Source: Brachybacterium sp. UMB0905 (GTDB taxonomy: Bacteria > Actinomycetota > Actinomycetes > Actinomycetales > Dermabacteraceae). Taken from it: 64,000 nt of DNA. The stretch lies in contig NZ_PNHL01000004.1 of the NCBI RefSeq assembly GCF_002871795.1, positions 124,001 through 188,000 on the forward strand. Reading direction: 5' to 3'. Of this stretch, positions 8,495 through 16,526 are shown piece after piece. The notes beneath the pieces are model-generated. The model had not been told where the DNA came from. It did not search any database and was given only the letters and a program-made list of their open reading frames with translations. The translations under genes were made by a program, and so were the position numbers. How positions within the stretch are numbered: position 1 is the stretch's first letter; every line of letters begins with the position of its first letter.

Positions 8495-8836
8495 TCAGGA
8501 GGCGTGATCCACGCAGGTCCTCGCCGTCGGCCGGACCTCGAGGCGGGCGCGCGGGATCGGCCGCCCGCACACCTCGCAGATGCCGTAGCTGCCGTCCTCG
8601 AGCCGCTGCTCGGCGGCGTCGAGATCGACGAGGTGCTGCTCGTCACCGGCCAGCAGGGCCTCGGTGCGGGAGCGGTCCACGGCGGTGGTCTGCCCCTCCG
8701 GGTCGTGCTCGTCGTCGGTCGAGGTCAGCGCCATCCCGTCGAGGATCGCGGCGTGGTCGCGGCGGAGCGCCTCGATCCGCTCGTGGGTGCGGGTGCGTTC
8801 GGCCTCGAGCAGGGCGCGGAGGTCGTCGGAGACCAC
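8495..8836 (-). CDS. DksA/TraR-type zinc-finger protein
   Basis: A 113-residue protein with an N-terminal coiled-coil helix pair (LRALLEAERTRTHERIEALR) and a C-terminal zinc finger (YGICEVCGRPIPRARLEV...TCVDH). Members of the DksA/TraR family bind the RNA polymerase secondary channel and modulate initiation, though short actinobacterial members are poorly characterised. The GTG start immediately abuts the stop of the upstream VOC gene, so the two are co-transcribed. Confidence 0.88.
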   Translation of the reverse strand: MVSDDLRALLEAERTRTHERIEALRRDHAAILDGMALTSTDDEHDPEGQTTAVDRSRTEALLAGDEQHLVDLDAAEQRLEDGSYGICEVCGRPIPRARLEVRPTARTCVDHAS

Positions 8837-9169
8837 TCAGCCCTCGCTGCCGGAGATGTTGACCTGCCACACGATGCCGAAGCGGTCGGTGAAGGCGCCG
8901 TAGACATCGCCCCACATCTGCTTCTCGAGCGGCATCGTGATCTCTTCGCCCACGGACAGCTTCTCGTAGGCGCTGCGCAGCACCGCCTCGTCATCCCCCA
9001 TCAGGGAGAGGGTGACGTTGGTGCCGCGGGTGTACCCGCCCATCCCCTCGACGACGTCGGAGGCGTGCAGGCGGATCAGCTCGGTGACCTCGAGGGCCTC
9101 GCCGTAGAACTCGAACGCCTCCCGGGTGTTGCCGTCGAAGTCGAGGTAGGGGTGCAGTGCAGCGGGCAT
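8837..9169 (-). CDS. VOC/PhnB-like protein, shorter than usual
   Basis: A 110-residue vicinal-oxygen-chelate fold protein starting MPAALHPYLDFDGNTREAFE, with the conserved end MPLEKQMWGDVYGAFTDRFG and WQVNI. PhnB-like relatives are usually about 135-145 residues; here the segment between EALEV and the second half looks shortened, consistent with an internal deletion. Function unknown in this family (often called 3-demethylubiquinone methyltransferase-like). It is directly upstream of the dksA-like gene. Confidence 0.75.
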   Translation of the reverse strand: MPAALHPYLDFDGNTREAFEFYGEALEVTELIRLHASDVVEGMGGYTRGTNVTLSLMGDDEAVLRSAYEKLSVGEEITMPLEKQMWGDVYGAFTDRFGIVWQVNISGSEG

Positions 9170-9269
9170 GGCGGACGTCCTTCTCGGCGCCGGCGTCGGC
9201 TCGGTGCCGGGCGCTCGGGGAGAGCCTAGGCGCAGGGGCCGACAGTCCACGAGAGGGGCGGACGGGGCA

Positions 9270-9596
9270 AAACACCTCGGGCCAGTCGCTCGTCAGATAC
9301 GCCTCGACAGCCCGATGTCGGAACGAGTAGGGCTTGCCGCGTCGGATGATCCCACGGAGGGAGTCCAGTCGCTGCGCGGCGACGCCGGGGTATGCGTCGG
9401 CAGCGATCTTCCGCATCAGCGAGGACTTCCCGAGGCCCGCCTCACCGAGGATGGTGCGGCCCCGGTCGTGGAGGCCTGCGAGTTGGCGAGGCCGCAGGAC
9501 GTCGCGCCAATCGCTGAGCTGCGCCGTGCGGCCGGCCCAGACCTGCGGGACGGTGTCGGCGCCGGGGCTGAACCGCGAGTCGAGCGGTGTGCGCAC
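9270..9596 (-). pseudogene. AAA-type ATPase remnant
   Basis: From a GTG at 9594-9596 the frame reads VRTPLDSRFSPG, then a P-loop GEAGLGKSSLMRKIA, then jumps to a C-terminal-like GKPYSFRHRAVEAYLTSDWP before losing sense in the VOC gene flank. The Walker B and sensor regions expected between them are absent. It is a small relic of an ATP-binding protein, next to IS debris. Confidence 0.6.
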
Positions 9597-9612
9597 GGCG
9601 TTAAGTGGCTCT

Positions 9613-9741
9613 TCACAGTTGACGGTGTAGTTCGGTTCTGAATCCTCCGGTGTCGAGTAGGGCGCGGATGACGTAGTGGGCGAGATTGCGGAAGCCGAGG
9701 GCGGTGCTACGGAGGTGCTTGAGGCGGCCGTTGATCGCTTC
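9613..9741 (-). pseudogene. ISL3-like transposase C-terminal remnant
   Basis: Minus-strand translation gives EAINGRLKHLRSTALGFRNL, then YVIRALLDTGGFRTELHRQL and a stop, the typical C-terminus of ISL3-type transposases. The rest is cut off by the IS3-family element that begins at 9742, indicating nested insertion. Confidence 0.75.
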
Positions 9742-9799
9742 TGTCGCGCGTCAGACTTAGTGGCAGGGCCGTTATGTAGGTCCTGAAGGAGAGTCAGAC

Positions 9800-10117
9800 A
9801 TGGGTAGACCACCCTCGATTCCGGCGGAGAAGAAGACCCGGATAGTGCTGAGCGTGCTGGCCGGCGAGATGTCCATCGCCGAAGCGGCACGCAAGGAGAA
9901 AGTCAGCGAGCAGTCCATCGGACTGTGGAAGGCCGAGTTCCTGGAAGCCGGCAAGACCGCCCTGGTGGCCGGCAAGTCCGGACCATCCTCCCGAGAGGAA
10001 CAGCTGGAGGCCGAGGTCGCCGAGCTGACCCAGGCCTTGGGCGAGGCACACCTGGAGGCCAGGGTGTGGAAGAAGTCCGCGGAGGGCCGGCTGGGCCCTT
10101 CGAGGACCTCGAGGTGA
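9800..10117 (+). CDS. IS3-family OrfA
   Basis: A 105-residue helix-turn-helix protein (GRPPSIPAEKKTRIVLSVLA, then SIAEAARKEKVSEQSIGLWK) followed by a leucine-rich coiled coil (LEAEVAELTQALGEAHLEAR). OrfA binds the IS ends. Its stop overlaps the GTG of orfB (GTGA), so orfB may be made by coupled re-initiation or by frameshifting to an OrfAB fusion, as in other IS3 elements. Confidence 0.88.
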   Translation: MGRPPSIPAEKKTRIVLSVLAGEMSIAEAARKEKVSEQSIGLWKAEFLEAGKTALVAGKSGPSSREEQLEAEVAELTQALGEAHLEARVWKKSAEGRLGPSRTSR

Positions 10118-11064
10118 TCCGCGTGGAAGCGGGCATGTCGACCGCGAGGTTCTGCCAGCTCTTCGACATGCCCGAGCGGACCTGGCGCCGCTGGCAGGCC
10201 AAGGCCCGCACCGGGACGGCGGTGAAGGGACCGTGGCCGCAACCGGCACGGCAGGCCGCCAGGGAACTGGTGGTCAAGCACGCGCTGGCCCATCCGGCGT
10301 GGGGGCATCGGAAGATCTGGGCGATGGTCCGCCACGACGGGCATGTGGTTTCCGAGGCGACCGTGCTGCGGATCCTGCGCGACGAGGGGCTGATTCTGCC
10401 CGCGCAGTACCAACGGGAGCGACGGAAGCTGGCCGAGCGGCGCAAGGCCGCGTTCGCCACCGAGCCCTCAGGCCCGAACCAAGTCTGGCAGCTGGACTTC
10501 AGCGAGTTCGAGACCACCACCGGAGGGACCTGGCGGCTGGCCGGGTGCCGGGACTACTGGTCCAAGTACGAGCACCCCTTCCACGTTTCGCCCACCGGGA
10601 ACCAGCACGACGCGATCGACGCGATCGAGTTGGCCCTGGCCGACTACGAGGCCATGTTCGGTCACCCGCTGGTCGAGGCCTGCCCGGTCGATCCCGAGAC
10701 CGGTGAGCTGTTGCCCGTGGTGACCATCGTGACGGACAACGGCGGGCCGTTCCGGTCCTTCCGCTTCGAGTCCTTCATCGCCGCCCACCCCGAGCTACAC
10801 CACGTGCGCACCCGAGTGAAGCCCCCGGGGCAGAACGGGTCCCGTGAACGCGGCTTCGGCACGCTGAAGTACGAACGGCTCTACCTGGACGAGATTGACG
10901 ACGCGATCGTGCTCGCCGAGCGGGCCGAGGACTACCGGATCGAGTACAACGAGCTCCGGCCCCACGAGGCCATCTCATGGAACCGGCCCAAGGAGGTGCA
11001 CCTGGGCCTGGCCGACCCCACCACCCCGACATTCAAAACCAAGGAAATCCTGCCAACTACTTGA
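10114..11064 (+). CDS. IS3-family OrfB transposase
   Basis: A 316-residue DDE integrase-like catalytic subunit. The HTH region (AGMSTARFCQLFDMPERTWR) precedes the rve core with the first Asp in VWQLDFSEFE, the second in IVTDNGGPF and the Glu in GSRERGFGTLKYERL. No disruption is seen. The GTG start at 10114 is chosen from the overlap with orfA; the open frame extends further upstream in orfA DNA. Confidence 0.88.
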   Translation: MIRVEAGMSTARFCQLFDMPERTWRRWQAKARTGTAVKGPWPQPARQAARELVVKHALAHPAWGHRKIWAMVRHDGHVVSEATVLRILRDEGLILPAQYQRERRKLAERRKAAFATEPSGPNQVWQLDFSEFETTTGGTWRLAGCRDYWSKYEHPFHVSPTGNQHDAIDAIELALADYEAMFGHPLVEACPVDPETGELLPVVTIVTDNGGPFRSFRFESFIAAHPELHHVRTRVKPPGQNGSRERGFGTLKYERLYLDEIDDAIVLAERAEDYRIEYNELRPHEAISWNRPKEVHLGLADPTTPTFKTKEILPTT

Positions 11065-11073
11065 CGCGGGACA

Positions 11074-11303
11074 CCGCGGCGCTCTAAACCCTATTGCACC
11101 CGGGTAGTGGGAGGAGGCGCCCTTCAGATCTGGTGCTCTCATGGGGCTCAGCCGATGATCGCGGACCAGGGATCGGTCCTGATCTACGTTGACTTCGCGA
11201 TGCGCAAGACGCAGTTCACCTCGTTAGTTGCCCTCGCGAAGACCACCAGGTCTCCTACTGTCTGGAGGTGCACAGCGCCCACCTCCTGCGTACGCTCGTC
11301 CGC
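11074..11303. other. Non-coding IS flank
   Basis: No gene recognised between the IS3 element and the MFS remnant. A short inverted pair GGACC/GGTCC around 11164-11180 is the only structure noticed; it may be residual IS flank. Confidence 0.35.
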
Positions 11304-12131
11304 GTGACCTCCTTGCCCTCGATCTCCCTGCGCCGACGCCGCTTCGCGCTCTACGCCCTGTTCCTGCTGCCTGGCCTGAGCATGTCGGCCTGGGCCGCCC
11401 GCACCCCGGCGGTGCGGGACCTGCTGGACGCCTCGACCGCGCAGATGGGGCTGGTGCTCTTCGGCCTCTCGATCGGGTCGATGCTGGGGATTCTCTCCTC
11501 CGGACCGCTCGTGATGCGGCTCGGCACCCGTCCCGTGGTCCTCGCGGGTTCGACGTTGGTGGTCGTCGCACTGCCCACGATCGCGCTCGGCGCCTCGATG
11601 GGACAGCCGCTCCTCACCGCCTTCGGCCTCGCGCTGTTCGGCGGCGGCATGGGCGGCGACGCCGCGGCCCGCGATCTGGAAGGACCTGCGGCTCGTGTGC
11701 ATCGGCGGGGTCGTGCTCGCCATGGCGCTCGCCGAGGGCACCGCCAACGACTGGCTGCCGCTGATCATGGTCGACGGGCACGGCGTCGGCGCGACGATGG
11801 GCTCGCTCGTGTTCGCGCTGTTCGCGGCCTCGAGGACGATCGGCCGCTTCTCCGGCGGGCCGATCGTGGAGCGCGTCGGCCGCTCCCGCGTGCTCCTGGT
11901 CAGCGCCCTGTTCGCCGCGACCGGCCTCGCGCTCATCGCCTACGTGGACAGTCAGGTCGTGGCCGTCGTCGCCGTCGCGCTCTGGGGCCTCGGCGCCTCC
12001 CTCGGCTTCCCCTCGCGGTCGCGCTCCTCGCGGCGGTGCTCAGTCCCGCCACCGCGACGCGCAGGCCGACGGCGGAGGAGCAGCTGGGGACGGCGGAAGC
12101 AGGGGGAGGGTCCGCGGCGTCTGTTCTGTGA
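11304..12131 (+). pseudogene. MFS transporter with internal deletions and frame changes
   Basis: Starts with GTG (VTSLPSISLRRRRFALYALF) and encodes membrane helices in one frame to about 11667 (LFGLSIGSMLGILSSGPLV, LGTRPVVLAG). Sense then shifts frame (IGGVVLAMALAEGTANDWLP, GRFSGGPIVERVGRSRVLLV, LWGLGASLGFP) and finally returns to the first frame (AVALLAAVLSPATATRRPTA) to a stop. The helices between the joins are missing. The order matches YbjJ-like MFS permeases, so this is one gene broken by two internal deletions, and it is unlikely to be functional. Confidence 0.75.
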
Positions 12132-12165
12132 GGTGAACAGGCCGTGTTCCTCGGCGGCGCCGCGC

Positions 12166-13098
12166 TCAGACGTGCAACGTTCGGGCCTTTTCACGCGCGT
12201 GCACGTCGGGGCTCTCCATCTGGATGGTCGCGTGCTCGAAGGCGACGGGGAAGTGTGTGCGCACGCACTCGTGGACCTCCTCGAGGATCTCCATCGCGTG
12301 TGACGAGCCGAAGCACTCCTCGCCCACCACCACGTGCGCGGAGAGGATCGGCAGGCTGCTGCCGACGTTGGAGGCGTGCAGGTCGTGGACGTCCTGGACG
12401 TGCTCGAGAGCCAGCAGGTGCTCGCGCACCTCGTCGAGGTCCACGCCCTCGGGGGCGTACTCCATGAGGATCCGCAGGGTGTCGCGCAGGATCCGCACCG
12501 CGCGCGGCACGATCAGCGCCGCGATGAACAGGCCCGCGAGCGCGTCGGCCTGCTGGAAGCCGGTGAAGCGGATGACCAGCGCCGCGACGATCACGCCGAG
12601 GGAGCCGAGCGCGTCGTTGGCGACCTCGAGGAAGGCGGCCTTCATGTTCAGGCTGGTGTCCCTGCCGCCGGCGAGCACGAGGATCGCCACCAGGTTCACC
12701 GCGAGCCCGACCGCGCCGAAGACGAGCAGCTCCGTCGAGGCGATCTCGGGCGGGGCGGCGAGGCGGCGCAGCCCCTCGATCGCGGTGTAGGTGCCGACGA
12801 CGATCAGCAGCGTCGCCTGGGCCAGCGCCGCGAGCACCTCGATCCGGGCGAAGCCCCAGGTGCGGGTGGGGCTCGCGGGGCGCAGCAGCATCGTCGCCGC
12901 GATCAGGGCGACCAGCAGCCCGGAGGCGTCCACGAGCGCATGCGCGGTGTCGGTGAGCAGGGCGAGGGAGCCCGTGACCACGCTGCCGACCGCCTGCGCG
13001 AGGACGATCAGCGCCGTCAGCCCGAAGGCGATCGCGAGGCGGGTGCGGCCGGTCGTCGGGGAGGCATGGCTGTGGCCGTGGGTGTGCGAGGCGGTCAT
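12166..13098 (-). CDS. Cation diffusion facilitator (CzcD-type) metal exporter
   Basis: A 310-residue CDF antiporter exporting Zn or similar divalent cations. It begins with a His-rich segment (SHTHGHSHASP), followed by six membrane helices with the metal-site pairs ALLTDTAHALVDASG and KAAFLEVANDALGSLG (HxxxD/D-type), and a cytoplasmic C-terminal domain (VQDVHDLHASNVGSSLPILSAHV). The ATG overlaps the stop of the ArsR gene (ATGA), so the two form a regulator-exporter operon. Confidence 0.93.
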   Translation of the reverse strand: MTASHTHGHSHASPTTGRTRLAIAFGLTALIVLAQAVGSVVTGSLALLTDTAHALVDASGLLVALIAATMLLRPASPTRTWGFARIEVLAALAQATLLIVVGTYTAIEGLRRLAAPPEIASTELLVFGAVGLAVNLVAILVLAGGRDTSLNMKAAFLEVANDALGSLGVIVAALVIRFTGFQQADALAGLFIAALIVPRAVRILRDTLRILMEYAPEGVDLDEVREHLLALEHVQDVHDLHASNVGSSLPILSAHVVVGEECFGSSHAMEILEEVHECVRTHFPVAFEHATIQMESPDVHAREKARTLHV

Positions 13099-13487
13099 CG
13101 CGGGCTCTCCTCGTCGGCCGGGCCGCCGCCGACGCGCGGGTCGTGCAGGTGCTCGTGGATCGTCGGCGCCGCGCCCGCGCCGGAGAGCATCGTCGCGGCC
13201 ATGGCGAGCAGGGAGCGCAGCTGCTCCGGGTCCGACAGGGAGAACCAGGAGGCGCGGCCCTCGCTGCGGGAGCGGATCAGTCCGCAGTCCCGCAGGCAGG
13301 CGAGGTGCTTGCTGACCGTGGACTGGGCCAGGTGCAGGTGGTCGACGAGATCCCGTACCCGGTGCTCGCCGGTGGAGAGGTGCTGGAGCAGCGTGAGCCG
13401 AGTCGGCTCGGCCAGCGCGTGGAAGAGCGCGGCCTGGGACTCGTCCACGTCGAAGAGAGGGGGAGAGGATTCCATCGGCATCGCCAT
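13095..13487 (-). CDS. ArsR/SmtB family metal-responsive repressor
   Basis: A 130-residue winged-helix sensor starting MAMPMESSPPLFDVDESQAA. The recognition helix region is HLHLAQSTVSKHLACLRDCG. The C-terminus is His-rich (TIHEHLHDPRV), suggesting an alpha5-type Zn/Ni site in addition to the Cys pair CLRDC. It precedes and overlaps the CDF exporter, which it should repress. ATG at 13485-13487 chosen because DNA upstream carries operator-like repeats. Confidence 0.9.
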   Translation of the reverse strand: MAMPMESSPPLFDVDESQAALFHALAEPTRLTLLQHLSTGEHRVRDLVDHLHLAQSTVSKHLACLRDCGLIRSRSEGRASWFSLSDPEQLRSLLAMAATMLSGAGAAPTIHEHLHDPRVGGGPADEESPR

Positions 13488-13520
13488 ATGGCAATGATAG
13501 CGATGAATGGCGATGAATGG
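13485..13520. promoter_or_regulatory. Candidate operator of the ArsR-CDF operon
   Basis: Immediately upstream of the repressor start, an AT-richer tract carries repeated ATGGC(A/G)ATGA(T/A) units (starting at 13488, 13505 and close by), unusual in this GC-rich DNA. Position and repetition suggest a repressor or promoter site. No clean palindrome was found. Confidence 0.4.
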
Positions 13521-13676
13521 GAGGTAGGGGCGCGGGTTCTCGTGGCGACTTCCGTGGACGTCATGTGCTTCAGGTGCGTGATGTACGTGGATTTCTTCGG
13601 TGACTCCCCGGCTCGGAGGCGGACGGTCGGCGTTCGGTGGGGAGGGGTGGGCGACGACGGGCCCTCGCCGCTGGTT

Positions 13677-13695
13677 TATGCCCCCTAGGGGTATA
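13677..13695. promoter_or_regulatory. CsoR-like copper operator
   Basis: TATGCCCCCTAGGGGTATA is a near-perfect palindrome matching the pattern of CsoR boxes (TA-C-rich/G-rich-TA). It ends 10 bases before the ATG of the copper ATPase fragment at 13706. Confidence 0.7.
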
Positions 13696-13705
13696 GGGGC
13701 AAGCC

Positions 13706-13947
13706 ATGAGCACACAGCACGAGGGGCACGGGCGGCAGGACCCCACGTCGCCCTCGGCGTCGGAGGCGGCGATCGGGGCACGCACCAGCACGACGGCCAC
13801 GACATGCACGCCGGTCACGACGCGTACGCCGGGCACCACGGGCACGGCGATCACGTCGCGCAGTTCCGTCGGATGTTCTGGATCATGCTGGTGATCGCGG
13901 TGCCGGTCGTCGGCCTTTCGCCGATGTTCGCGCACCTGATCGGCTAG
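13706..13947 (+). pseudogene. Copper P-type ATPase, N-terminal fragment
   Basis: Starts MSTQHEGHGRQDPTSP, changes frame once, then reads HQHDGHDMHAGHDAYAGHHG and DHVAQFRRMFWIMLVIAVPV before a stop created at the junction with the LLM gene (CGGC-TAGCGCATG). His-rich leaders followed by this first helix are typical of CopB-type Cu ATPases of 650-750 residues, so over 85 percent is missing. The CsoR-like operator upstream is preserved. Confidence 0.8.
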
Positions 13948-14249
13948 CGCATGTCGATCACGCCCGTGCCCACTTCGATCCGCTCGGTGCGGGCGGCGAT
14001 CGCGGAGAGCAGCGGCATGGGTGCGGCGGACTGCTGCGCGAAGTGGTGGACGCGGAAGTAGGCGCCGTTGACGCCCAGTTCCTCGGCGCCCACGGCGATG
14101 TCCATCGCGTCGTGGAGCATCTGGCGGGCGGTCAGGCCGCCCTGCTCGGGGCGGCCGCCGTAGTGACCGAAGCTGAGGAATCCGAAGGCTCGCATGAGAC
14201 AAGCCTAGCCCGGGTGGTTGAAAAGTTGATGAATAGTGTCGGAGCAGGG
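13945..14249. repeat. 305-bp direct repeat, copy 2
   Basis: Identical to 6024-6328. This copy borders the membrane-protein gene at 14274 and is probably the original chromosomal position of the oxidoreductase 5' end, because a normal intergenic region and gene follow it. Confidence 0.92.
13948..14195 (-). pseudogene. LLM-class oxidoreductase, 5' part, copy 2
   Basis: Same N-terminal segment as 6023-6274, from the ATG at 14195 to GTGVIDMR, then a stop contributed by the joined DNA. Joined here to the copper-ATPase fragment at TAGCGCATG. With 226-1051 this would rebuild a full-length oxidoreductase if 1052-13944 were removed. Confidence 0.88.
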
Positions 14250-14273
14250 TGAGGGGATGCCGGGTGGGGTGGC

Positions 14274-15212
14274 TCATGCCGGGAATGCTGCCGCCGCCGT
14301 CGAGCGGCGGTCGCGCAGGTGCCTCCAGCACCCGGCAAGAGCGCCGAGCACGGCGATGCTCAGCAGCGCCAGCCCGGGGCCGGGGAGCCGGCCGCCGAGC
14401 CCGTCCTCGAGGAGGAACTCGAGGGCGAATAGCCAGTGCAGCACCACCAGCAGGGCCAGTGGCACCGTGAGCAGAGCCAGCAGTAGAGCGCTGAGGCGCC
14501 GTGGGCGCAGCGCCGCGGTCACCGCGAGAACCACCACGAGCGGTGCAGTGAACACCCACAGCAGATGCGGGACACCATCGTGCAGGCGCGCGGCGGCCGG
14601 CAGGAGCTCCAGATGCATCTCGTCCTCGTGGAACGGGGTCCACCACAGCGGCGCCCCCAGTCCCACCACGGCAGTGACAGCGGAGACCAGCGAGGCGATT
14701 CCCACCCTGCGCCCTCCACGCGTCCCGTCACGAGGACCTTCAGGCGGCTCGTCCCGCAGCTCCGGACCGGAGCCCGGCGCCAGCAGCGCCGCCGCCGTCA
14801 GCAGCACGGATCCGAGTAGTACGGGGATGAAGAAAAGGGTCGGCGCCCCCACAGCCCTGCCACCCCGCCACTGCCCGTCGGCACCCTGTCCGTCCCACAT
14901 GAAGACCATCGCCGCGGGCTGGATGACGATGAGCACCGTCAGCACCGCATGCGCCGCCGCCAGACCGGCCCACAGCGCCCCCGGACCGCGGGAGCGGCGG
15001 GTGTACGCCACAAGGGCCAGCAGCGCGGGCAGGAGCAGCAGCCAGACCAGCACCAGCACTGCCGAGATTGGGTGCAGGAACGCATCGGTGAGCGCGATCA
15101 GCGGTTCCGCGGCCACGGGGCCGCCCACGTAGATCCATGCCGGGCCGAGCAGGCTCAGCCAGGGCAGGACGGTGGCGAGGGTCGCGAGCAGGGCGGGGGT
15201 GTGCCGTCTCAT
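14274..15212 (-). CDS. Polytopic membrane protein of unknown function
   Basis: A 312-residue protein with about seven to eight hydrophobic segments (LATVLPWLSLLGPAWIYVGG, LVLVWLLLLPALLALV, FFIPVLLGSVLLTAAALLAP, LLALLTVPLALLVVLHWLFA). No motif of a known transporter or enzyme is recognised. Its ATG overlaps the stop of the small ORF at 15209 (ATGA), so the two are probably co-translated. It is separated from the rearranged region by the 305-bp repeat. Confidence 0.75.
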   Translation of the reverse strand: MRRHTPALLATLATVLPWLSLLGPAWIYVGGPVAAEPLIALTDAFLHPISAVLVLVWLLLLPALLALVAYTRRSRGPGALWAGLAAAHAVLTVLIVIQPAAMVFMWDGQGADGQWRGGRAVGAPTLFFIPVLLGSVLLTAAALLAPGSGPELRDEPPEGPRDGTRGGRRVGIASLVSAVTAVVGLGAPLWWTPFHEDEMHLELLPAAARLHDGVPHLLWVFTAPLVVVLAVTAALRPRRLSALLLALLTVPLALLVVLHWLFALEFLLEDGLGGRLPGPGLALLSIAVLGALAGCWRHLRDRRSTAAAAFPA

Positions 15213-15349
15213 CGTTCGCGCGCTTCCTCACGCTGTCGCGCGAGGTCCTCCGGGGTGGCCTCCTCCACCCCCTCGGCTCCGGCATCTCGGGCGTCGGTCT
15301 CCACAGGCTGGTTCCGCACCTGCTCCGGGGTCATCCCGAGGAAGTTCAC
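15209..15349 (-). CDS. 46-residue small ORF coupled to the membrane protein
   Basis: GTG start, VNFLGMTPEQVRNQPVETDA, then an acidic/basic helix with TPEDLARQREEARER at the end. LGMTPEQVR resembles the beginning of WXG100-like proteins, but the rest is short and charged. The TGA overlaps the ATG of the membrane gene. Coding potential is supported by the coupling and codon pattern only. Confidence 0.5.
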   Translation of the reverse strand: MNFLGMTPEQVRNQPVETDARDAGAEGVEEATPEDLARQREEARER

Positions 15350-15485
15350 GTCATCACTCCTGCGTCGGGGGCACCGGCGGGGCCGGCGCTCATGGCGTGG
15401 TCGCGCGTGTATCGCCTCAGTTTATGGAGAGTCGGGGGGCTGTGGCGATGGGGAGAATTCCCGTTCAGCCACGATGCCGCAGCGT

Positions 15486-16526
15486 TCAGATCCGCGCGAG
15501 CGTGGAGCCGGGCACGAACTCGCCGGGGATCACCTCGTGGCGGACCTCCCGCCGTTCGGGACCGGTGCTGCCGGGCGGGCCCTCACCCGCATCCTCCGCG
15601 GCGATGAGCAGCTCGCCCATCCGCGCCACTGCGCGTTGCACCACCTGCGCCACGGGCAGACGCACGGTGGCGAGCCCCAACAGGTCCAGGCCATCGCCCA
15701 TCCCGTCGAACCCCACCGCGGAGACGTCCTCGCCGATCCGCACCCCGCGTGCGGCGGCGGCGCGCAGAAGATCCAGCGCCACATAGTCCACCGGGCAGAC
15801 GATGCAGCTCAGCTGCTCCGCCTCGGCCAGGTCCAGGGCCCGCACCACCCCGTCGGCCTCCGGCAGCAGCTCCACCTCGCGGGTGGCGACCCCCAGCTCC
15901 GTGCAGCGCGCCAGCAGGCTGCGCACCCGCTGATCGAACACGCGCGAGTACAGTACCGGGGCGCGCAGCACCGCGATCCGTCGGTGCCCGCGCGCGTGGA
16001 TCTGCTCGGCCATGAGCCGGCCGTGCGTGGCCTCGTCGTAGCTGACCGAGTCGATCAGCGGATGCGCATTGGGGCGACCGACGATCATCATCGGCACCGA
16101 GCTGACGGTCTCCACGAGGTCCTCCGCCGCCGTGACCCCGGTGCCGATGAACACGCCGGCCACGCGCTGGCCCAACAGGCGGTGCAGTCCCTCGACCTCC
16201 GCGGTGCCGTAGTCGTGGCGGAAGGCGGTGACGGAGATGAGGGTGCGCCCGGCGTCCTCGACCGCCCGATGCATCTCCGCGTGCAGATGCCCGTAGGCGG
16301 GGTTGGTGGCATCGCGGATCAGCAGACCGAGCTGCCGACCGTGGCGCTGCGCGAGTCCGCTGGCCACGAGGTTGTGCACGTAGCCGAGGCGCTTGGCGGC
16401 CTCATGCACGGTGATCAGGGTGTCTGGAGAGACGCGCTCGCCCTTGTTCTGGAACACCCGCGAGACCGTGGAGCGGGAGACCCCCGCGGCGCGGGCCACG
16501 TCCTCCATCGTCGGCTGGCGAGCCAT
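15486..16526 (-). CDS. LacI-family transcriptional regulator
   Basis: A 346-residue repressor. N-terminal HTH: MEDVARAAGVSRSTVSRVFQ. Hinge: EAAKRLGYVHNLVASGLA. A periplasmic-binding-like effector domain follows (LGLLIRDATNPAYGHLHAEM to SAVGFDGMGDGLDLLGLATV). It is divergent from the ABC importer genes and two matching operators lie between, so it likely controls both itself and the importer according to a sugar or sugar-phosphate ligand. The ATG at 16524-16526 gives the standard length; a longer upstream frame lacks family similarity. Confidence 0.93.
   Translation of the reverse strand: MARQPTMEDVARAAGVSRSTVSRVFQNKGERVSPDTLITVHEAAKRLGYVHNLVASGLAQRHGRQLGLLIRDATNPAYGHLHAEMHRAVEDAGRTLISVTAFRHDYGTAEVEGLHRLLGQRVAGVFIGTGVTAAEDLVETVSSVPMMIVGRPNAHPLIDSVSYDEATHGRLMAEQIHARGHRRIAVLRAPVLYSRVFDQRVRSLLARCTELGVATREVELLPEADGVVRALDLAEAEQLSCIVCPVDYVALDLLRAAAARGVRIGEDVSAVGFDGMGDGLDLLGLATVRLPVAQVVQRAVARMGELLIAAEDAGEGPPGSTGPERREVRHEVIPGEFVPGSTLARI

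Larger units (their letters stand above)
9742..11073 (+). mobile_element. IS3-family insertion sequence
   Basis: About 1.33 kb bounded by imperfect terminal inverted repeats. The left end reads TGTCGCGCGTCAGACTTAG; the reverse complement of the right end reads TGTCCCGCGTCAAGTAGTT, and both continue with GGCAGG. It carries overlapping orfA and orfB of a DDE transposase that appear complete. It sits in an ISL3-like remnant; a target duplication could not be confirmed. Confidence 0.85.
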
